This document shows positions 24,345 through 36,944 of a stretch of DNA of 64,000 bases, in pieces (position 1 is the first letter of the stretch; each line of letters begins with the position of its first letter). The position numbers were made by a program, and so were the translations under genes. The stretch lies in the NCBI GenBank assembly GCA_023974075.1, contig CM043789.1:42185525-42249524 (forward strand), given 5' to 3'. Source of the stretch: Chaenocephalus aceratus (lineage: Eukaryota; Chordata; Actinopteri; Perciformes; Channichthyidae). The notes beneath the pieces are model-generated. The model saw only the letters and a list, made by a program, of their open reading frames with translations, did no database searches and was not told the DNA's origin.

Positions 24345-24690
24345 TTTCTACTTTTACTTGAGTAACATTTTGAATGCACGACTTTTACTTTAAAGTTTTA
24401 CTTTTACTTTCCTGCACTCTGGTACTTCTACTGAAGTACAAGACCCGAGTACTTCTACTTTTACTCAAGTACACGATCTGAGTACTTCTACTTTTACTCC
24501 AGTAGCCTACAAGATCTGAGTACTTCTACTTTTACTCCAGTACAAGATCTGAGTACTTCTACTTTTACTCCAGTACAAGATCTGAGTACTTCTACTTTTA
24601 CTCCAGTACAAGATCTGAGTACTTCTACTTTTACTCCAGTACAAGATCTATCTGAGTACTTCTACTTTTAATCGAGTACAAGACCTATAC
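24345..24690 (+). repeat. 33-bp minisatellite in a MITE-like sequence
   Basis: About seven units containing gagtacttctacttttactc and ccagtacaagatct, preceded by the 'acttttacttgagtaacatt' opening typical of a teleost MITE. Confidence 0.88.
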
Positions 24691-24699
24691 TACACAGTG

Positions 24700-26300
24700 A
24701 CAATGTATGCTAGTTAGCTACTTTTCAGTCCACATCACGCTCAAGCTTCATTATAATATATTACACAAAAGTAACACCATGCGTGTGTAACGGGTCACAA
24801 CCATAAGTGACCTGTTAAATTATTAAATTACCAAGAAAGTCTTTAATTTATAACTAATATTTATTTATACACATGTTTAACTCCGTTACACGTGGCGCAT
24901 AACACCTCGTGGCCGCAGATTACTCCGGGTCCCAGACCCGCAGGTCTAGCAGGCCCCCCCCCCCATAACCCAACAATATTTGTATTGCAGATCTACATGA
25001 ATCACACAAATAATCTATTTTGGATTCAAAACGGCGAAAAGTGTCACGTTTGCATCCCTGTAAAGTACCGTAACGATACCCATCCATTGTCTAGCTAGCT
25101 CAGCTGCTACCTAGCTACCATAACGTTAGCTAACATTACTTACTTTGTTTTCGGTCGTTAATCAAAATGAACACCATAGGACTAGGACTTTGACGTTTGC
25201 AATGTTTTGTGTTGTATGTTTTGTATCCGTTGATAAATAGTTTTAACGTTACCTCTCAAAATGCTGCTTCCTCTCCCGGCTGGCGATGTGCTGTGTATTC
25301 AGAGAGAGCCGCGTGGCATGTGGTTACTGCGTGGTCTGTGGCTTTGCCCATGCTCTGTGCGTACATTAGCGCATGGTCTCTGCCTGGTTTCTGCGTGCCT
25401 GGGTCACATCCATGGCCTGGGTGCAGCAGATCTCGTCTCTGATTGGCTGCAAATCGATTGCCCTGAAAATGCTTTGATATAGATGTGTCGTTTGCTGGCT
25501 CCTCCGATCTTTGTATTATTTTAAGAATTCGTAACACCACACCATGAACATTCATTTAAAAGTAAAACAAATACGATGGCGGGCAAACTATTTACATTGC
25601 AATTATAATTTGTTTGTTCTTTGGATTGTATTTTCCTAATTTACAAAATGACAATGTAACTAGACGATACATAATAAAACAAACACTGAAGGCCTACGAA
25701 AGATACAAGCAAATTATGTTATAAGAATGTCTTTATCGTCCATTTATTCTTTTAAATTGAGAATAGTGTACTAATAACTAATGTTGGTGAACATTTATAT
25801 AAAGTTGATTATGATCAGGAATATCCCATCTGTACTTTGGTGCCCTGTCCCAGGTACAACTTAAGGTATTAATCAATGTGTACATATAGTTTACTATCAT
25901 TTTTAGTCATACACTGTAGGCTACTGCCTTCCTGATTGCTTTATTTTTGAGAAACCTATTCTGCACCTACCTTGGTTTTAAGAGAGTCCAATACCCTATG
26001 AGACTGTTCAGTCTCATAAAACATGCTCAATTAACTTATTGAAAACACAAGCTCACAATCAAGTCAGATGGGAGATCTACAGAAGCAAAGTGTGATAGAC
26101 AAAGATGCATTACTGAGATTATTTTTTAAACAAACAGAAAATAAATCTTTGTTGTTCCACGAGGCCGTTGTACCTACATTCACTTATTAATCCATAATGT
26201 AGGTACTTAACCTTCAACTACCTTCTGCCTGAAATCCCTGTGACATTATTGTTGTAACCAACAACATTATCACAATACATATTTAAGCTAAATGACTTTG
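24700..26300. other. Unassigned interval
   Basis: CpG-containing around 24880-25130 and 25256-25480, otherwise AT-rich. Short ORFs have no recognisable domain and no paired splice sites. No inverted-repeat element could be delimited. Confidence 0.5.
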
Positions 26301-26307
26301 ATTCTAA

Positions 26308-27458
26308 GGCTGCGGCCCCACGAGGACGAATTCGGTCGTTTGCGTTACTGTTTAGTGTCATATAGACCGTTCGGCCACACGAGGACGACCGAATACGGCA
26401 CTAAACGACTGAGGAAACGACAACGGGTCCCAAGGTGGATAGAAATGCATACGCCACTCTCTGGGGGGTCAAACGGCTCCGTGTGTGCGCCCTATACAGG
26501 ACATTTTCAGATCACTGATAGTGATTGCGCAATAGCCCCGCCTCTCCCCACCTCTTCTGCTCACCTCCGCTTACCCCGCGCCAGTGCTGAAGTGTTTCGC
26601 CACCAACAACAACAACAATGGCGGATCGCAGAGTTGCTATCGTGCTCCGGACGCTATTGACCATGCTACAGTTGTTTGTGCAACATCTACAGCAATAATG
26701 ATGAGGCAATAGCCCCGCCTCTCCCCACCTCTGCTGCTCACCCCCACGTCAAAGTAAACTGCACCCTGAATTCAGATTATTTATCTTTCTCTTGCGAGTG
26801 AAGTCTAATCTGACAGGACGGAGACACGCAGCTCTGCTCACCTGCAGCTCCTCCCGCTGCAGCAACACACACTTCAAGTCAGATCATCACCCTTAGCTAT
26901 TTTAATTACCTCTCAAACTCCCTAAACTAGTTATAAATATGTTTATGTTTACTGTCGGCCGGGTCACTGATTACTGGATGAGCTGCTGCATGAGACAGAC
27001 ACTGACGCTGTCCGAAGAGAAGGAGGAAAAAGAGAGGCTCCGTGTATTTTATTATTATATTATATAGAGTCGTTATTCATTTGTTTTAAAGCTCAATAAA
27101 TAACAAAGAAGACCTTTGACCGGCACTTTTATAATTTTGGCCGGAAGATTTCAACTTTAATACACGCTGACTGGCGAAAAACTCTGCCCGGTTCCCTCGG
27201 CCCCCACCGCGGAGAATAAACAGAAGGGCAACCATGACAACCATGCTTCTTCGCTGCTTTTGTGGAGGAAGTTACAGCGCCACGTAGAGGCTCCTGCATA
27301 TGTACTGCAGCTTCTCCAGCGGTTGGAGCTAAACGGAGCGGTCTCGTGTGGGCAGACACTATCCGGATAATTATTGCATGTGGATGGAAGCCGTTTGCGA
27401 TTGCGTTTGCGTTAATCCTATGCGTTTAGCCTGTTTTCGTCCTCGTGGGGCCGCAGCC
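26308..27458. mobile_element. MITE with 23-bp perfect inverted ends and TAA duplication
   Basis: Both ends begin GGCTGCGGCCCCACGAGGAC followed by GAA, a perfect 23-bp inverted pair. TAA flanks each side (26305-26307 and 27459-27461), which suggests a PIF/Harbinger-type element. The interior repeats the terminal core (ggccacacgaggacgac, about 26371) and has a GC-rich duplicate, caatagccccgcctctcccc, at 26529 and 26706. No transposase was seen. Confidence 0.8.
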
Positions 27459-27584
27459 TAAAAGATCTTTCGCTGTATTAGCTTCGTCAACATGCTTTGG
27501 TGAAGGCCTATTCTTTCAATATGATGGACTTGAATAGTTGGATATTATTAGACGTCTAAAAGGACAACATTTGATAGTTTGTTA

Positions 27585-28310
27585 GTAGAGTTGCTTTACT
27601 TTAATTGCAATGCTAATACCAATTTAGCATAGTGGTAGCACTAACTGCTAACAAGGTTTTGATACAGTATTCAGAGGCTGTAAGTGCCTGCTCGCATGTT
27701 CAATGTTTTGGGCTGAATTGTACTAGGCCTAGGGGAAGATGCTAATGTTATTTAACTTCTAGATCCTTTCATTTTTCACTTAAAGTGAAACTCAATAATT
27801 GTTTTGCATGCTCTCCGCCAATCACTCTGTTTTTTAAATATTGAGGTAAGTCACACATTTTAGAACATTGATACATTTCATAACAAACGCGGTACAGTTG
27901 TAGCAATCGCTACGAGAATGCACTCTGTGTTAGCTGCACAAGGCACTTTGCATATAGCTTCACGTCTCTGATGATCTGAAAAGCTAAATGATGTCAGAAA
28001 TGTACACAGCTTTTTCTTGTGTTGAAAGAGATTAGCAGCTCAATGTTACTTGGGTTGTGAACGCACAACAGTTGGTTGTGTGTTAGTTGAGTTGCTTTAC
28101 TGTAATTGCAATGCTAATACCAATTTAGCAGGTAGCTAACTGCTAACAAGGTTTTGATTTTCAGAGTAGATTGGCTGTAAGTGCTTGCTAGCATGTTCAA
28201 TGTGATGAGCTTATGCTAGGGTGATAAGGCCTAGGGGGAGATATGTTATTTAACTTCCAGATCCTTTCATTTTTTGCTTACGGTGAAACTCAATATGGTT
28301 TTTACATAGG
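27585..28310 (+). repeat. Local direct duplication of about 220 bp
   Basis: 27590-27810 (gttgctttactttaattgca ... ggtgaaactcaata-like) is repeated at 28092-28305 with divergence and small indels. No coding content was found. Confidence 0.8.
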
Positions 28311-28739
28311 CTACTGCATGTATATGCTCTGTGTGTTTGTGCATGTACATATCCTCCCTGTGTGTGTAATGTGTGTAAACACAACAGAGTGGGGAAAGAC
28401 ATTTCCCTCTGAGGGATGAATATATTATATCTCCTTCTTCTTCTTAGAAATCATAAGTGAATGGCCACATTAGGTTTTCCTGCAGTGAATGCTAACACCT
28501 ATGAGCTAGTATATAGATGTATCATGGCATAGCCAGATGTCTCTCATAACCCACAGTCTATGGCTGTTACTGGTGGGAATAGCATCATTTTATATCTGAA
28601 TTGTGCTCGGAATTTGCACCCAACATGTTAATAACAGTTTTGTTTAACTCTATGGTTGTACACAGTTTTTATAACATGACATTCACATATTTAACAATTA
28701 AATCTTCAAATTAATACAAATGTAGCAATAAAGTGAAAG

Positions 28740-29245
28740 TCAAAATGTGTTAAAATGTAGTTTTTTTGTTGTTGCTATAATAGGATAGTCAATACCTGTG
28801 TTTTTTCAGTTTATCAATGTAAAGTAGTGGTTAAATTAAGCAAAATTACAAAATATTTCTTTCTTTACTCATATATTTTCTTGCAATTATACATTTTATA
28901 AATGATTATTAACAGTATATTGTATGTATTTGACAGTGATATATAGCCAAAACAAAAGTATTTTTTTGTAAAATTACAGAAAATGCAGCTAATTTTGCCA
29001 ACAGAAAATCCTTTATTTTTACGGTTAGTTTTTTTAAATCCACATTTAAAAACTGCTAAAAAACAGATAAATAATGTATTCCATTTTTACAGTTTTTTTT
29101 TGTTAAAATACATGACACATTTCAATAAACGGTTTATTCTTGTAAATTGAATATGATTTCCTGTAATTATGAAATACAATAAAAAACTGTATTTTTTTCT
29201 GGGGAAAAACGGTAAAAAAACATTTTTTTTTTTACAGTGTACGTT
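28740..29245. mobile_element. Right-hand end of a TTTTACAGTGT-type element
   Basis: AT-rich stretch ending tttttttttttacagtgtac, the inverse of the motif at 8196. It is probably a separate copy of the same family rather than the partner end. Confidence 0.4.
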
Positions 29246-30707
29246 ATTTTCCCCATGTGCAATTCTCCATTTACTCAACAATAACACATTATTATCCTTC
29301 TGTTTATTTATTTGTTTGATTAATAAACACAAGTTGGAGTCCGTCAGGACCGAGGGTCGGAGCAGCTCATTTGCTTTAGAGAATATTACACCGGGAAGTA
29401 AGTATTCTCTCCGCTTCGCTTAACAAACCCCGTGATAGTCCTCAAGCTCTCTGATTGGAGAGTGTGCTCCGAGAGTTAAGCCGATTCTAACAGCACTTGA
29501 AATGGGATGGAACCACGGCAGACTGTCCAAAACTGGATTTGAACGGGTCCACCGCGTCCCCCCTCCCCCACCCCGTCCCCAGAACTACACATGCTGGCTA
29601 TTCTGTTTCGCAACATGTTCTCTATGGCACGTCTCTACTGGGAGTTGTAGTTTTAAAAGACGTTTTCGTAATTCCCATAATAAGAAGTTGCCAGTATTAA
29701 ACTGTGTATATCCCTGGAGGTTTAGGGGACAGGAAACACTCACATTTAAAACATATAATTAATAAATGGGTGAAAATGGCTTGTGCCCATTATGGGCAGT
29801 ATTAATATATATACACACATGCCAGCTAAGGTCAGAAGTGCTTTATTTAACAGCTGGTCTTATGTTTGTGACCCCTCCTGTTGTTCATTGATGAGCCTGA
29901 AACATGCACTTCTCAAGGTTCACAGGCAAATTTTGCAAATATGGCAGTAGCTATCGATCATCTTAAGATAAGATATACTTTATTGATCCCAAGTTGGAAA
30001 CATTTGCGTTACATCAGCATGTGTATAGTTGTACATATGCAGTTGTGTTTATTTGTAAATCATTTAGTATAATCACACACATTCTGTGTTTTATATTCAA
30101 CAATTCTGTGTTCTTTATTTATTGATTGTTCAATACCTGACAAGGCCGGAGATGAAATATCTACATACATCTTATAAGAGTATAATACAGTATGTATAAT
30201 ATCAGTTAAAATAAGTGCTTCAACATAGTTAACATTGCTGGAGGTATGCACAAATATTGATAGATGTCTTATAATGCACTGTTGAGGAACCTGCGACCCA
30301 AGTTTTTCATTCAGTGCAGAACTACACCACAGTTGTGTAGGCCTATATGATATGTCAATAAACCTTAGAAAATCTTGAAATCTTGAAAGGGATGTGCAAA
30401 ATAGTCATTATATACAGTCTTTAATTAACTATTAGTAGAGAATAACGAGTAATGAATATACTTTATAGGGATTCTATTAATATCTAATAATAAAAATAAT
30501 GAAATTCAATAACATGCTTTAACCACCATGTGTCCCTTGATATCAGCTGTGCACCTTTATGGTGTAAATACAGCCTATCTACCAATTGGATCAAATATAA
30601 AAGTCAGCCGAATTAGTGTTGATACTGCAAGGAGACGTATTGTGTGAAAAGAAATGTAAGATGTTGTTTAATGGCTGATATATTTATGATCCACGTCACG
30701 TTTTCAG
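29246..30707. other. Intergenic interval with ZNF143-like motif and LINE tail
   Basis: 29390-29412 repeats the caccgggaagtaagtattc block seen near 7250. At 29631-29650 the minus strand reads AACTACAACTCCCAGTAGAG, again ZNF143/SBS-like. 29963-30050 resembles the LINE-like tail at 4308. No gene was recognised. Confidence 0.35.
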
Positions 30708-30807
30708 NNNNNNNNNNNNNNNNNNNNNNNNNNNNNNNNNNNNNNNNNNNNNNNNNNNNNNNNNNNNNNNNNNNNNNNNNNNNNNNNNNNNNNNNNNNNN
30801 NNNNNNN
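30708..30807. other. Assembly gap (100 N)
   Basis: Exactly 100 N characters, a conventional unknown-size scaffold gap. The LINE to the right starts abruptly at its edge. Confidence 0.99.
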
Positions 30808-33541
30808 AGACTAGATCACTTAGTTGGCATACAGGGAAACTGCTTTAGGCTGGTTTAGGTCCTATCTATTGAACGTTTCTCAGTTTGTACGTGTCAATGA
30901 TGAATCTCTACGCAAACCAAAGTTAGCCATGGAGTGCCACAGGGCTCAGTGCTCGGACCTATTTTGTTCACATTATATATGCTTCCGTTAGGCAATAGTA
31001 TAAGGAATCATTCTGTACATTTTCATTGTTATGCGGATGATACTCAACTATATGTATCAATCAAGCCTGATGAAATTAATCATCTAAATTAAAATTCAAG
31101 ACTGCTTTAAGGACTTAAAAACGTGGATGACCTTAAACTTTTGATGTTCAACACGAATAAAAACTGAAGTTATTGTACTTGGCCCGAAGAATCTACGAAA
31201 CAAATTATCTAAAGATATTACTAACTATGGATGGCATTAATTGGCCTCCAGTGAGACTGTAAGGAATCTTGGTGTTATATTGATCAGATTTATCCTTAAC
31301 GCCCACATCAAATCAATTTCAAGGACCGCCTACTTCCATCTACGTAACATTGCAAAAATCAGGCATATCTTGCCTCAAAACGATGCAGAGAAACTAGTCC
31401 ATGCATTTATTACTTCAAGGCTGGATTATTGTAACTCTTATTATAAGGGTGTACCAAGAAGTCAGTCAAGTCGCTTCAGCTGATTCTAAAAATGCTGCAA
31501 GCTCGTGTACTAACCAGAGTTAGGAAAGGGACCACATTACTCCTGTTCTGGCTGCCTTACACTGGCTCCCTATAGAACACAGGATATCATTTAAAATTCT
31601 TCTTCTCGCCTACAAAGCCCTTAATGGGCAGGCGCCATCTTACCTTAAAGAACTCATTATACCCTACTGTTCTATTAGGGCATTGCGTTCCAAGAATGCA
31701 GGGTTGTTGGTTGTGTTACGGTTATCTGAGAGGACCCAAACGCAGGACACGGCAGAGTGTTACAAAGGTTTTATTTTGAGGAGAAGGAGCGTGGAGAGCA
31801 ATCCGGTTGCTGGCGGCTGTAGAGGTGGAGGAGCGTGGAGAGAAATCCACTGGAGAGTAATCCACTGGAGAGTAATCCACTGGAGAGGAATCCTGGAGCA
31901 CAAGAAGAACAGGTAAGAAGAACATTCCAAGTGTAGCGGAAATAGCTAACTAATTCTAAGAAGGCTGAGAAGGCTGAGAGTTTTTACCACTGGGGTTTAA
32001 ACAACGATCTGGCGCTGACAGGTTGTGGAGCCTCCGCTGATATGCCATTAGTAATGGCTGATGTAAATCAGGTGTGTAGCAGAGGAGGGTGCCCAACTGA
32101 TTGCAGCAGGTGGAGGTTGAGCCGGGAGCCAGGAGTGACCGCCACCACGCCCACCACAGACAGGGGAAGGGAAAACACAGGAACGCCTCCCTTAAGGAAC
32201 GCCTCCAGGCGGTCTACCAGGTCTACCAGGTCTTCCGGGGTTATCCCGGTGGAAGTCCCGTACCAGCGATGCGCCCCACGATGTCTCGCCGGGGAACCCA
32301 ACACCTCTCCTCTAGACCATAGCCCTCCCAATCCACAAGATATTGGAATCCCCTTCCACGGCGATGAACGTCCAACAATCGCCTGACGGTGTAGGTTGGG
32401 TGATTATTGATTGTTGCGGGGGGTGGGGGGAACACTCACTGGAGGAGACAAATGACTGCTGGCAACAGGTTTCAACAGAGAGACATGAAATGTCGGATGA
32501 ACCTTCATGTGTGAGGGAAGCTTGAGCTTGACTGCAGATGGATTGATAATAGAGTCGATGATGAAGGGACCGACATACCGTGGAGTAAGTTTCTTCGACT
32601 CTGTCTTGAGTGGGAGATCTTTGGAAGAAAGCCAAACACTCTGACCTGGTAAGTAGTTGGGGGCCGGGGTCCTGTGGCGGTCTGGCGATGAGGCGGTTTG
32701 CGGGCCGCGGAGCGGAGCAGGGAAGACACACACAAGGGAGGTGGCTAGAGAATACAACCACCACAGGTTGTTCCTATAGAGTCTCTGAAAGTACAATGGG
32801 AGCCAGAGCCTTTTTCTTATCAAGCTCCACATTTGTGGAATCAGCTTCCAGTTTGTGTTCGGGCGGCAGACACCCTATCCGTTTTTAAGAGTGCGCTTAA
32901 TAGACCTTCCTTTTTGATAAAGCTTATAGTTAGGGCTGATTAGATTCAGCCCCCTAGTTTTGCTGATATAGGCTTAGTTTGTCGGGGGACATCTTACTTC
33001 TTCCTTCTCTCTGTCTATACCTGTGTACTCTCATGTTCCGATTAACCCAGCTTCCCCAAATGTCTTTCTTTTTGGTGTCTATATACGCTGGGATCCGGAG
33101 TCATGGATGATCCTGCGGTCCTGTGTCCTGCATCGCGAGCCCTGGATCTTGAGTCGTGGCTGTGGTCCTGGATCATAGGTCCTGGACGGATATCCTCGTG
33201 GATTTCATCTTCCTATTATACACACATGCATTTCCAAATATTTGGATACCTATGTTGCAAATGTATTATCTTTTTCAATTTACACACGGCATCTATTGCA
33301 CGTCTGTCCGTCCTGGGAGAGGGAGCCCTCCTCTGTTGCTCTCCCTGAGGTTTCTTCCCATGTTCCCTTTAAACTGTGGGTTTTCTCTGGATGTTTTTTC
33401 CTTGTACGATGTGAGGGTCTAAGGACAGAGGGTGTCATATTGTCATACTGATATTTTGTACAAACTGTGAAGTCCACTGAGACAAATGTAACATTTGTGA
33501 TATTGGGCTATATAAATAAACATTGATTGATTGATTGATTG
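30808..33541 (+). mobile_element. L2/Rex-type LINE, damaged and split
   Basis: Reverse-transcriptase palm motifs are readable on the plus strand: [18 protein letters not shown] near 30930 and [10 protein letters not shown] near 31032, followed by a thumb region (NAHIKSISRTAYFHLRNIAK, about 31300) and C-terminal APSYLKEL (about 31640). The element is interrupted at 31714-32765 by an LTR element, then resumes with GARAF and the 3' UTR, ending in a (TTGA)n tail. Several frame breaks make it inactive. The 5' part is lost in or beyond the assembly gap. Confidence 0.85.
31714..32765 (-). mobile_element. Gypsy (chromovirus) remnant inserted in the LINE
   Basis: Flanked by GGTTG on both sides (31709-31713, 32766-32770); the intact LINE copy near 55480 has a single GGTTG there. 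The insert starts TG and ends CA. On the minus strand it contains the integrase C-terminus ([18 protein letters not shown], then [13 protein letters not shown]) and, after a frame break, a chromodomain ([19 protein letters not shown]). The 3' LTR probably spans 31714 to about 32179. Gag, protease, RT and most of integrase are absent. The right-hand end shares only a few bases with the LTR start, so the structure resulted from deletion. Confidence 0.8.
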
Positions 33542-33885
33542 AGTGTGTAAACTGCCCCGCCCCCTCGCAAGCAGTCGGGGGGAGAGGAGATCGAAAATAC
33601 TAAAAATAATCATAGAAGCATTTTTGCAGTCTTTTTGCATGTTAGAAACGGAGTTGGCGACACTAAAACTGCAATATAATGTTTGTCTAGCAATGATACA
33701 CATGACATATATTTTTTACATGTCTCCAGTACCGATTAATACCGGGGCTCGGTACCCATCCCTAGATATAACGTAGATGAAAGTTAACTATCTAAACACT
33801 CAAGAGTCCTTTAGTTCACTGAGCCTCTCAGTCTGACAGGAGAGAGTTCTCCCTTCACCTTGTGTGGACACAGCTCCTTATATGG
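33542..33885. other. Repeat debris left of the hAT insertion
   Basis: 33785-33880 belongs to a dispersed module (cactgagcctctcagtctga...) that recurs near 35250, 39880 and, inverted, 15800. It continues on the far side of the hAT and SINE insertions at about 37240. Confidence 0.45.
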
Positions 33886-34715
33886 CAGGGGTCTTCAACT
33901 AAAATTCAACGAGGTCCAGGTAGAGAAATGTTCCCATGCAAAGGTCCGGAACATCAAATGTCTAACTTGCTTCATGAATTAGTGTGATATATATTGAAGT
34001 GACCTGTAGCTTTATCAACGTCTGCATGTAATCAACAACTGACTGCCAATCAAATAAAGTACAATTCAAAAACAACAATATTTATTGTCAATTAACATTG
34101 AACTATACAGATATACAGTAAATACTGTGGATATGTGTAATTTTCCTCTCGGGCTGCATTTACAAATAAATAGAGAAAATAAATAAAATAGCTTTTGAAA
34201 ATATGTGCATCTTAAAAGTGCTTAATTTTAGATAAATAAATAACGTGTAGCAGCAGCTTGAGAGTCCCTTTTTCTTTGTTAACCGTTTCACATCATGACT
34301 TAACAGTTTCAGACGATTATAGAACAATATCAGTCTTTACACATCATAACAATTGAACAGTTTTAAAGTTTCTCTTCTTTCCCTCTTATATTGCAGTCCC
34401 TCACTCACTTTTTTTAAATTCAGTGTGAGAATTGAGCTGGAGCTTGTCCTGCCAGGAGTTTGTAAATCTGGGCTGAAATGGAGTCAGGGCCATTCTCATA
34501 CACATGCCGGTGCTCATTGGTTACAGTGACGCAAACACAGGTATGGTGAAAAAAGAGAGAACTATTCGATAGCAGGAAAAAAACAGCGTAATATACCATC
34601 TGACAAAGGCCTGCGCTATAATGCTTCAATTAACTGGCTATTCTTTATAATATACTCAGATCAATAGGAGACAGAGATGTTAAGTTAAAATCAGGGGTTT
34701 TATTATTATTTACAG

Positions 34716-35425
34716 CAGGGGTGGGGGGGATCTCCGAGGGCCGTACAAATGATTGAACTCAACCTCTGCTTAAAAAAACTAAAATCACAGCCCATTCATT
34801 TTGCCTTTCTTTCATGCTGTGCAAAGAAACAGCCTCTTAATCCAGATATCTCACCACGACTCACGTATGCATGCACGTGCACGGTGTGGCATGACCACCA
34901 AAACAGAAAGATACGGAGGTTAGGGGGACCTAACCTCCTCTAGGGGGGGCCCGGGGCATGCTCCCCGGAAGATTTTTTTTTTTTAAATATTGAAGTTAAA
35001 GCATCAATCTGGTGCACTTTGAGAGCAACATTAAGAGATCTATGGATACATCTCTCAACACTCATATGAAACAGAACTGTAAGCAGATTTTTCTTTTTGG
35101 ATATTTTACAAATCACTCCCCTACTCTATTCTTGTTATTTTTAACAACTTTTTGTTACTGTCATATAGTATTTTATACCTGTTTTCTCATTTCGTCTCTA
35201 TTTTTGTATAACTATAATGATCATATCAAGGTGTGCCTTAACCTCACTGAGCTGAGGTTATGTGAGCCTCTCAGGAGAGAGCTCTCTCCCCCTGGTTGTA
35301 GAAAAGCGCTTTAAATTCGTTAGCATAGCTAGCTAAACAGATGCTAATAACAACAGATCGCCACTGTGCTTACAACTAAAAGACACAGCCACGCAAACAC
35401 TGCGGCATGTGTACGGCTCCTTATG
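34716..35425 (+). mobile_element. hAT element B fragment
   Basis: Starts gcaggggtggggggga and runs through 'tctgcttaaaaaaactaaaa' and 'catgcatgcacgtgcacggt', all repeated at 39333-39960. Its right-hand part resumes at 36514-36700 beyond the nested element, matching 62222-62335, but the expected terminus is missing. Confidence 0.65.
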
Positions 35426-36505
35426 CAGTGGCGTTTCTATATGTACAAAAGTGGTGGGGCACAAAAAACTCAGATGTCTATATATAAGCTTCTACAGAGA
35501 GGTTCATGGCTGGTGAGGCACTGGCACTGACTCTTCAGGTTTACAAATATATTAAATCAAAATATAATATTATTTTCAAAAGCTTTTTTTGTCTGATGCT
35601 TCAATTACTTTTAAACAGACAGTTCAACAGAAGGATACCCAAAACAATATAATTTTATCATTTAAATATTGAATTGTTCTCTCTTAGTAAGATCCCATTT
35701 TCAATAAAATTGCAGTCTTACCTTGACATGAAGATGAAGTCCATTTGCCTATCCCTCTGGAGAAAAATCTCTATTACTTTTTTGTAAAAGTCCTTATCTT
35801 CTTGTAGTTTCAAAAGTCTATCATAAATCTAATATAATCAATAGATTTTTGATTCGAAAATGATAAAAGTAGGGTAGACATGTGGATATTATCCGGCTGA
35901 ACAAAACGTACATTTATCTAACAGCTACGTTTCCCACAGATCTTATTTTGAGCTATTTTCTAAAATCCTATGGAGAATCTCGTTGTTTTTTGTGGAGGGA
36001 AGCCATGCGCAGCTTACTTCCTGTTTTAGGACGCCTCACTGCAGCTCTCTCTCCTCCTCTTCACACACCACACTTTTCGCGGCAACACGTACTTACAGCC
36101 AATCAGCTCTGAATGATGTGAGATGACGTATGGTGGGGATGGCAGCACTTTGCCCCTATGGTCATTATTTTTTGCCACACACATTAAATAGGAATACTCT
36201 GAGCATGCGCAGTGTAGTTTTTGCAGTCACCGTTCACTTAGACAGTCAGAGGGAGGGGCAGGATCAGGTTTTGTCCCACATGGCTCTAAACAGCTCAATA
36301 GGCACACACTGTAGACCACTAATTAGAAGAACACATACTACAAACAGCAATGTGCAGACGAATCAGATGATTAAACATGATCTTAAAATATATTTTATAT
36401 ATTTTTAATTTATTTTTTGCATTTGTTGTAATCATTATTTTAATACTTTCTGCTGACACTAGGTGGGGCTGTGCCCCACCTGCCCCTAATGACCAGTCGC
36501 CACTG
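35426..36505. mobile_element. Nested hAT element with perfect 8-bp target duplication
   Basis: TCCTTATG lies at 35418-35425 and 36506-36513. The ends are CAGTGGCGTTTC and, inverted, CAGTGGCGACTGG. It is 1080 bp with no transposase ORF, so non-autonomous. It sits inside hAT B, which sits inside hAT A, and is therefore the youngest of the three. Confidence 0.92.
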
Positions 36506-36944
36506 TCCTTATGGGTATTGCAATATTTTAAGGGCTGGAGCGGCGTTCCGGTGCTCTCTGTCCGCACTCCTTTCAGACGGGACATATACCACGTGAAGAC
36601 ACGTTACGCTCGTGTGTGTTCAAGGAACCTCTCCTTGGCCAGGAAAAACAGGTACTCGCTTGTTTAATTATGTTTGCGGTCTAGATTTCTTCTTTTTTGA
36701 AGTGAGCAAGTTGTCCGTCACGTCAGACTGACGGACGGGACTCCACCCCCCCCCACCCCCACAACACAACTCTTCTTCGGGTCTCCCCACGGAATAACAC
36801 AAGTCACCCAAAATCAGCGTTAAAAAAGCGGGAGGAACCAAAAAATCCCATATTAACTGTATTGATTATAGCTCCGGTTCGTCTAGGTCAGCGTCTGGTC
36901 CGGATCCGGACGCGGTCCGCCTGTTGCCGACCCCTGTTATATGG

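Larger units (their letters stand above)
33886..36936. mobile_element. hAT element A with perfect 8-bp target duplication
   Basis: TTATATGG occurs at 33878-33885 and again at 36937-36944. The element begins CAGGGGTCTTCAAC and its inverted right end begins CAGGGGTCGGCAAC. The flanking module can be rejoined across it. No intact transposase remains; the interior contains another hAT fragment and a nested hAT. Confidence 0.88.

Noticed and set aside
8196..29245. One 21-kb element bounded by ACACTGTAAAAA-type ends
   Set aside because: The motif is common in teleost MITEs and the interior holds many independent elements; two separate copies are more likely.
33103..33348. ORFs starting MDDPAVLCP (also 55807 and, inverted, 16996)
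   Set aside because: They lie in the 3' UTR of one LINE family and recur with it. The ORFs owe their conservation to repeat identity, not coding function.
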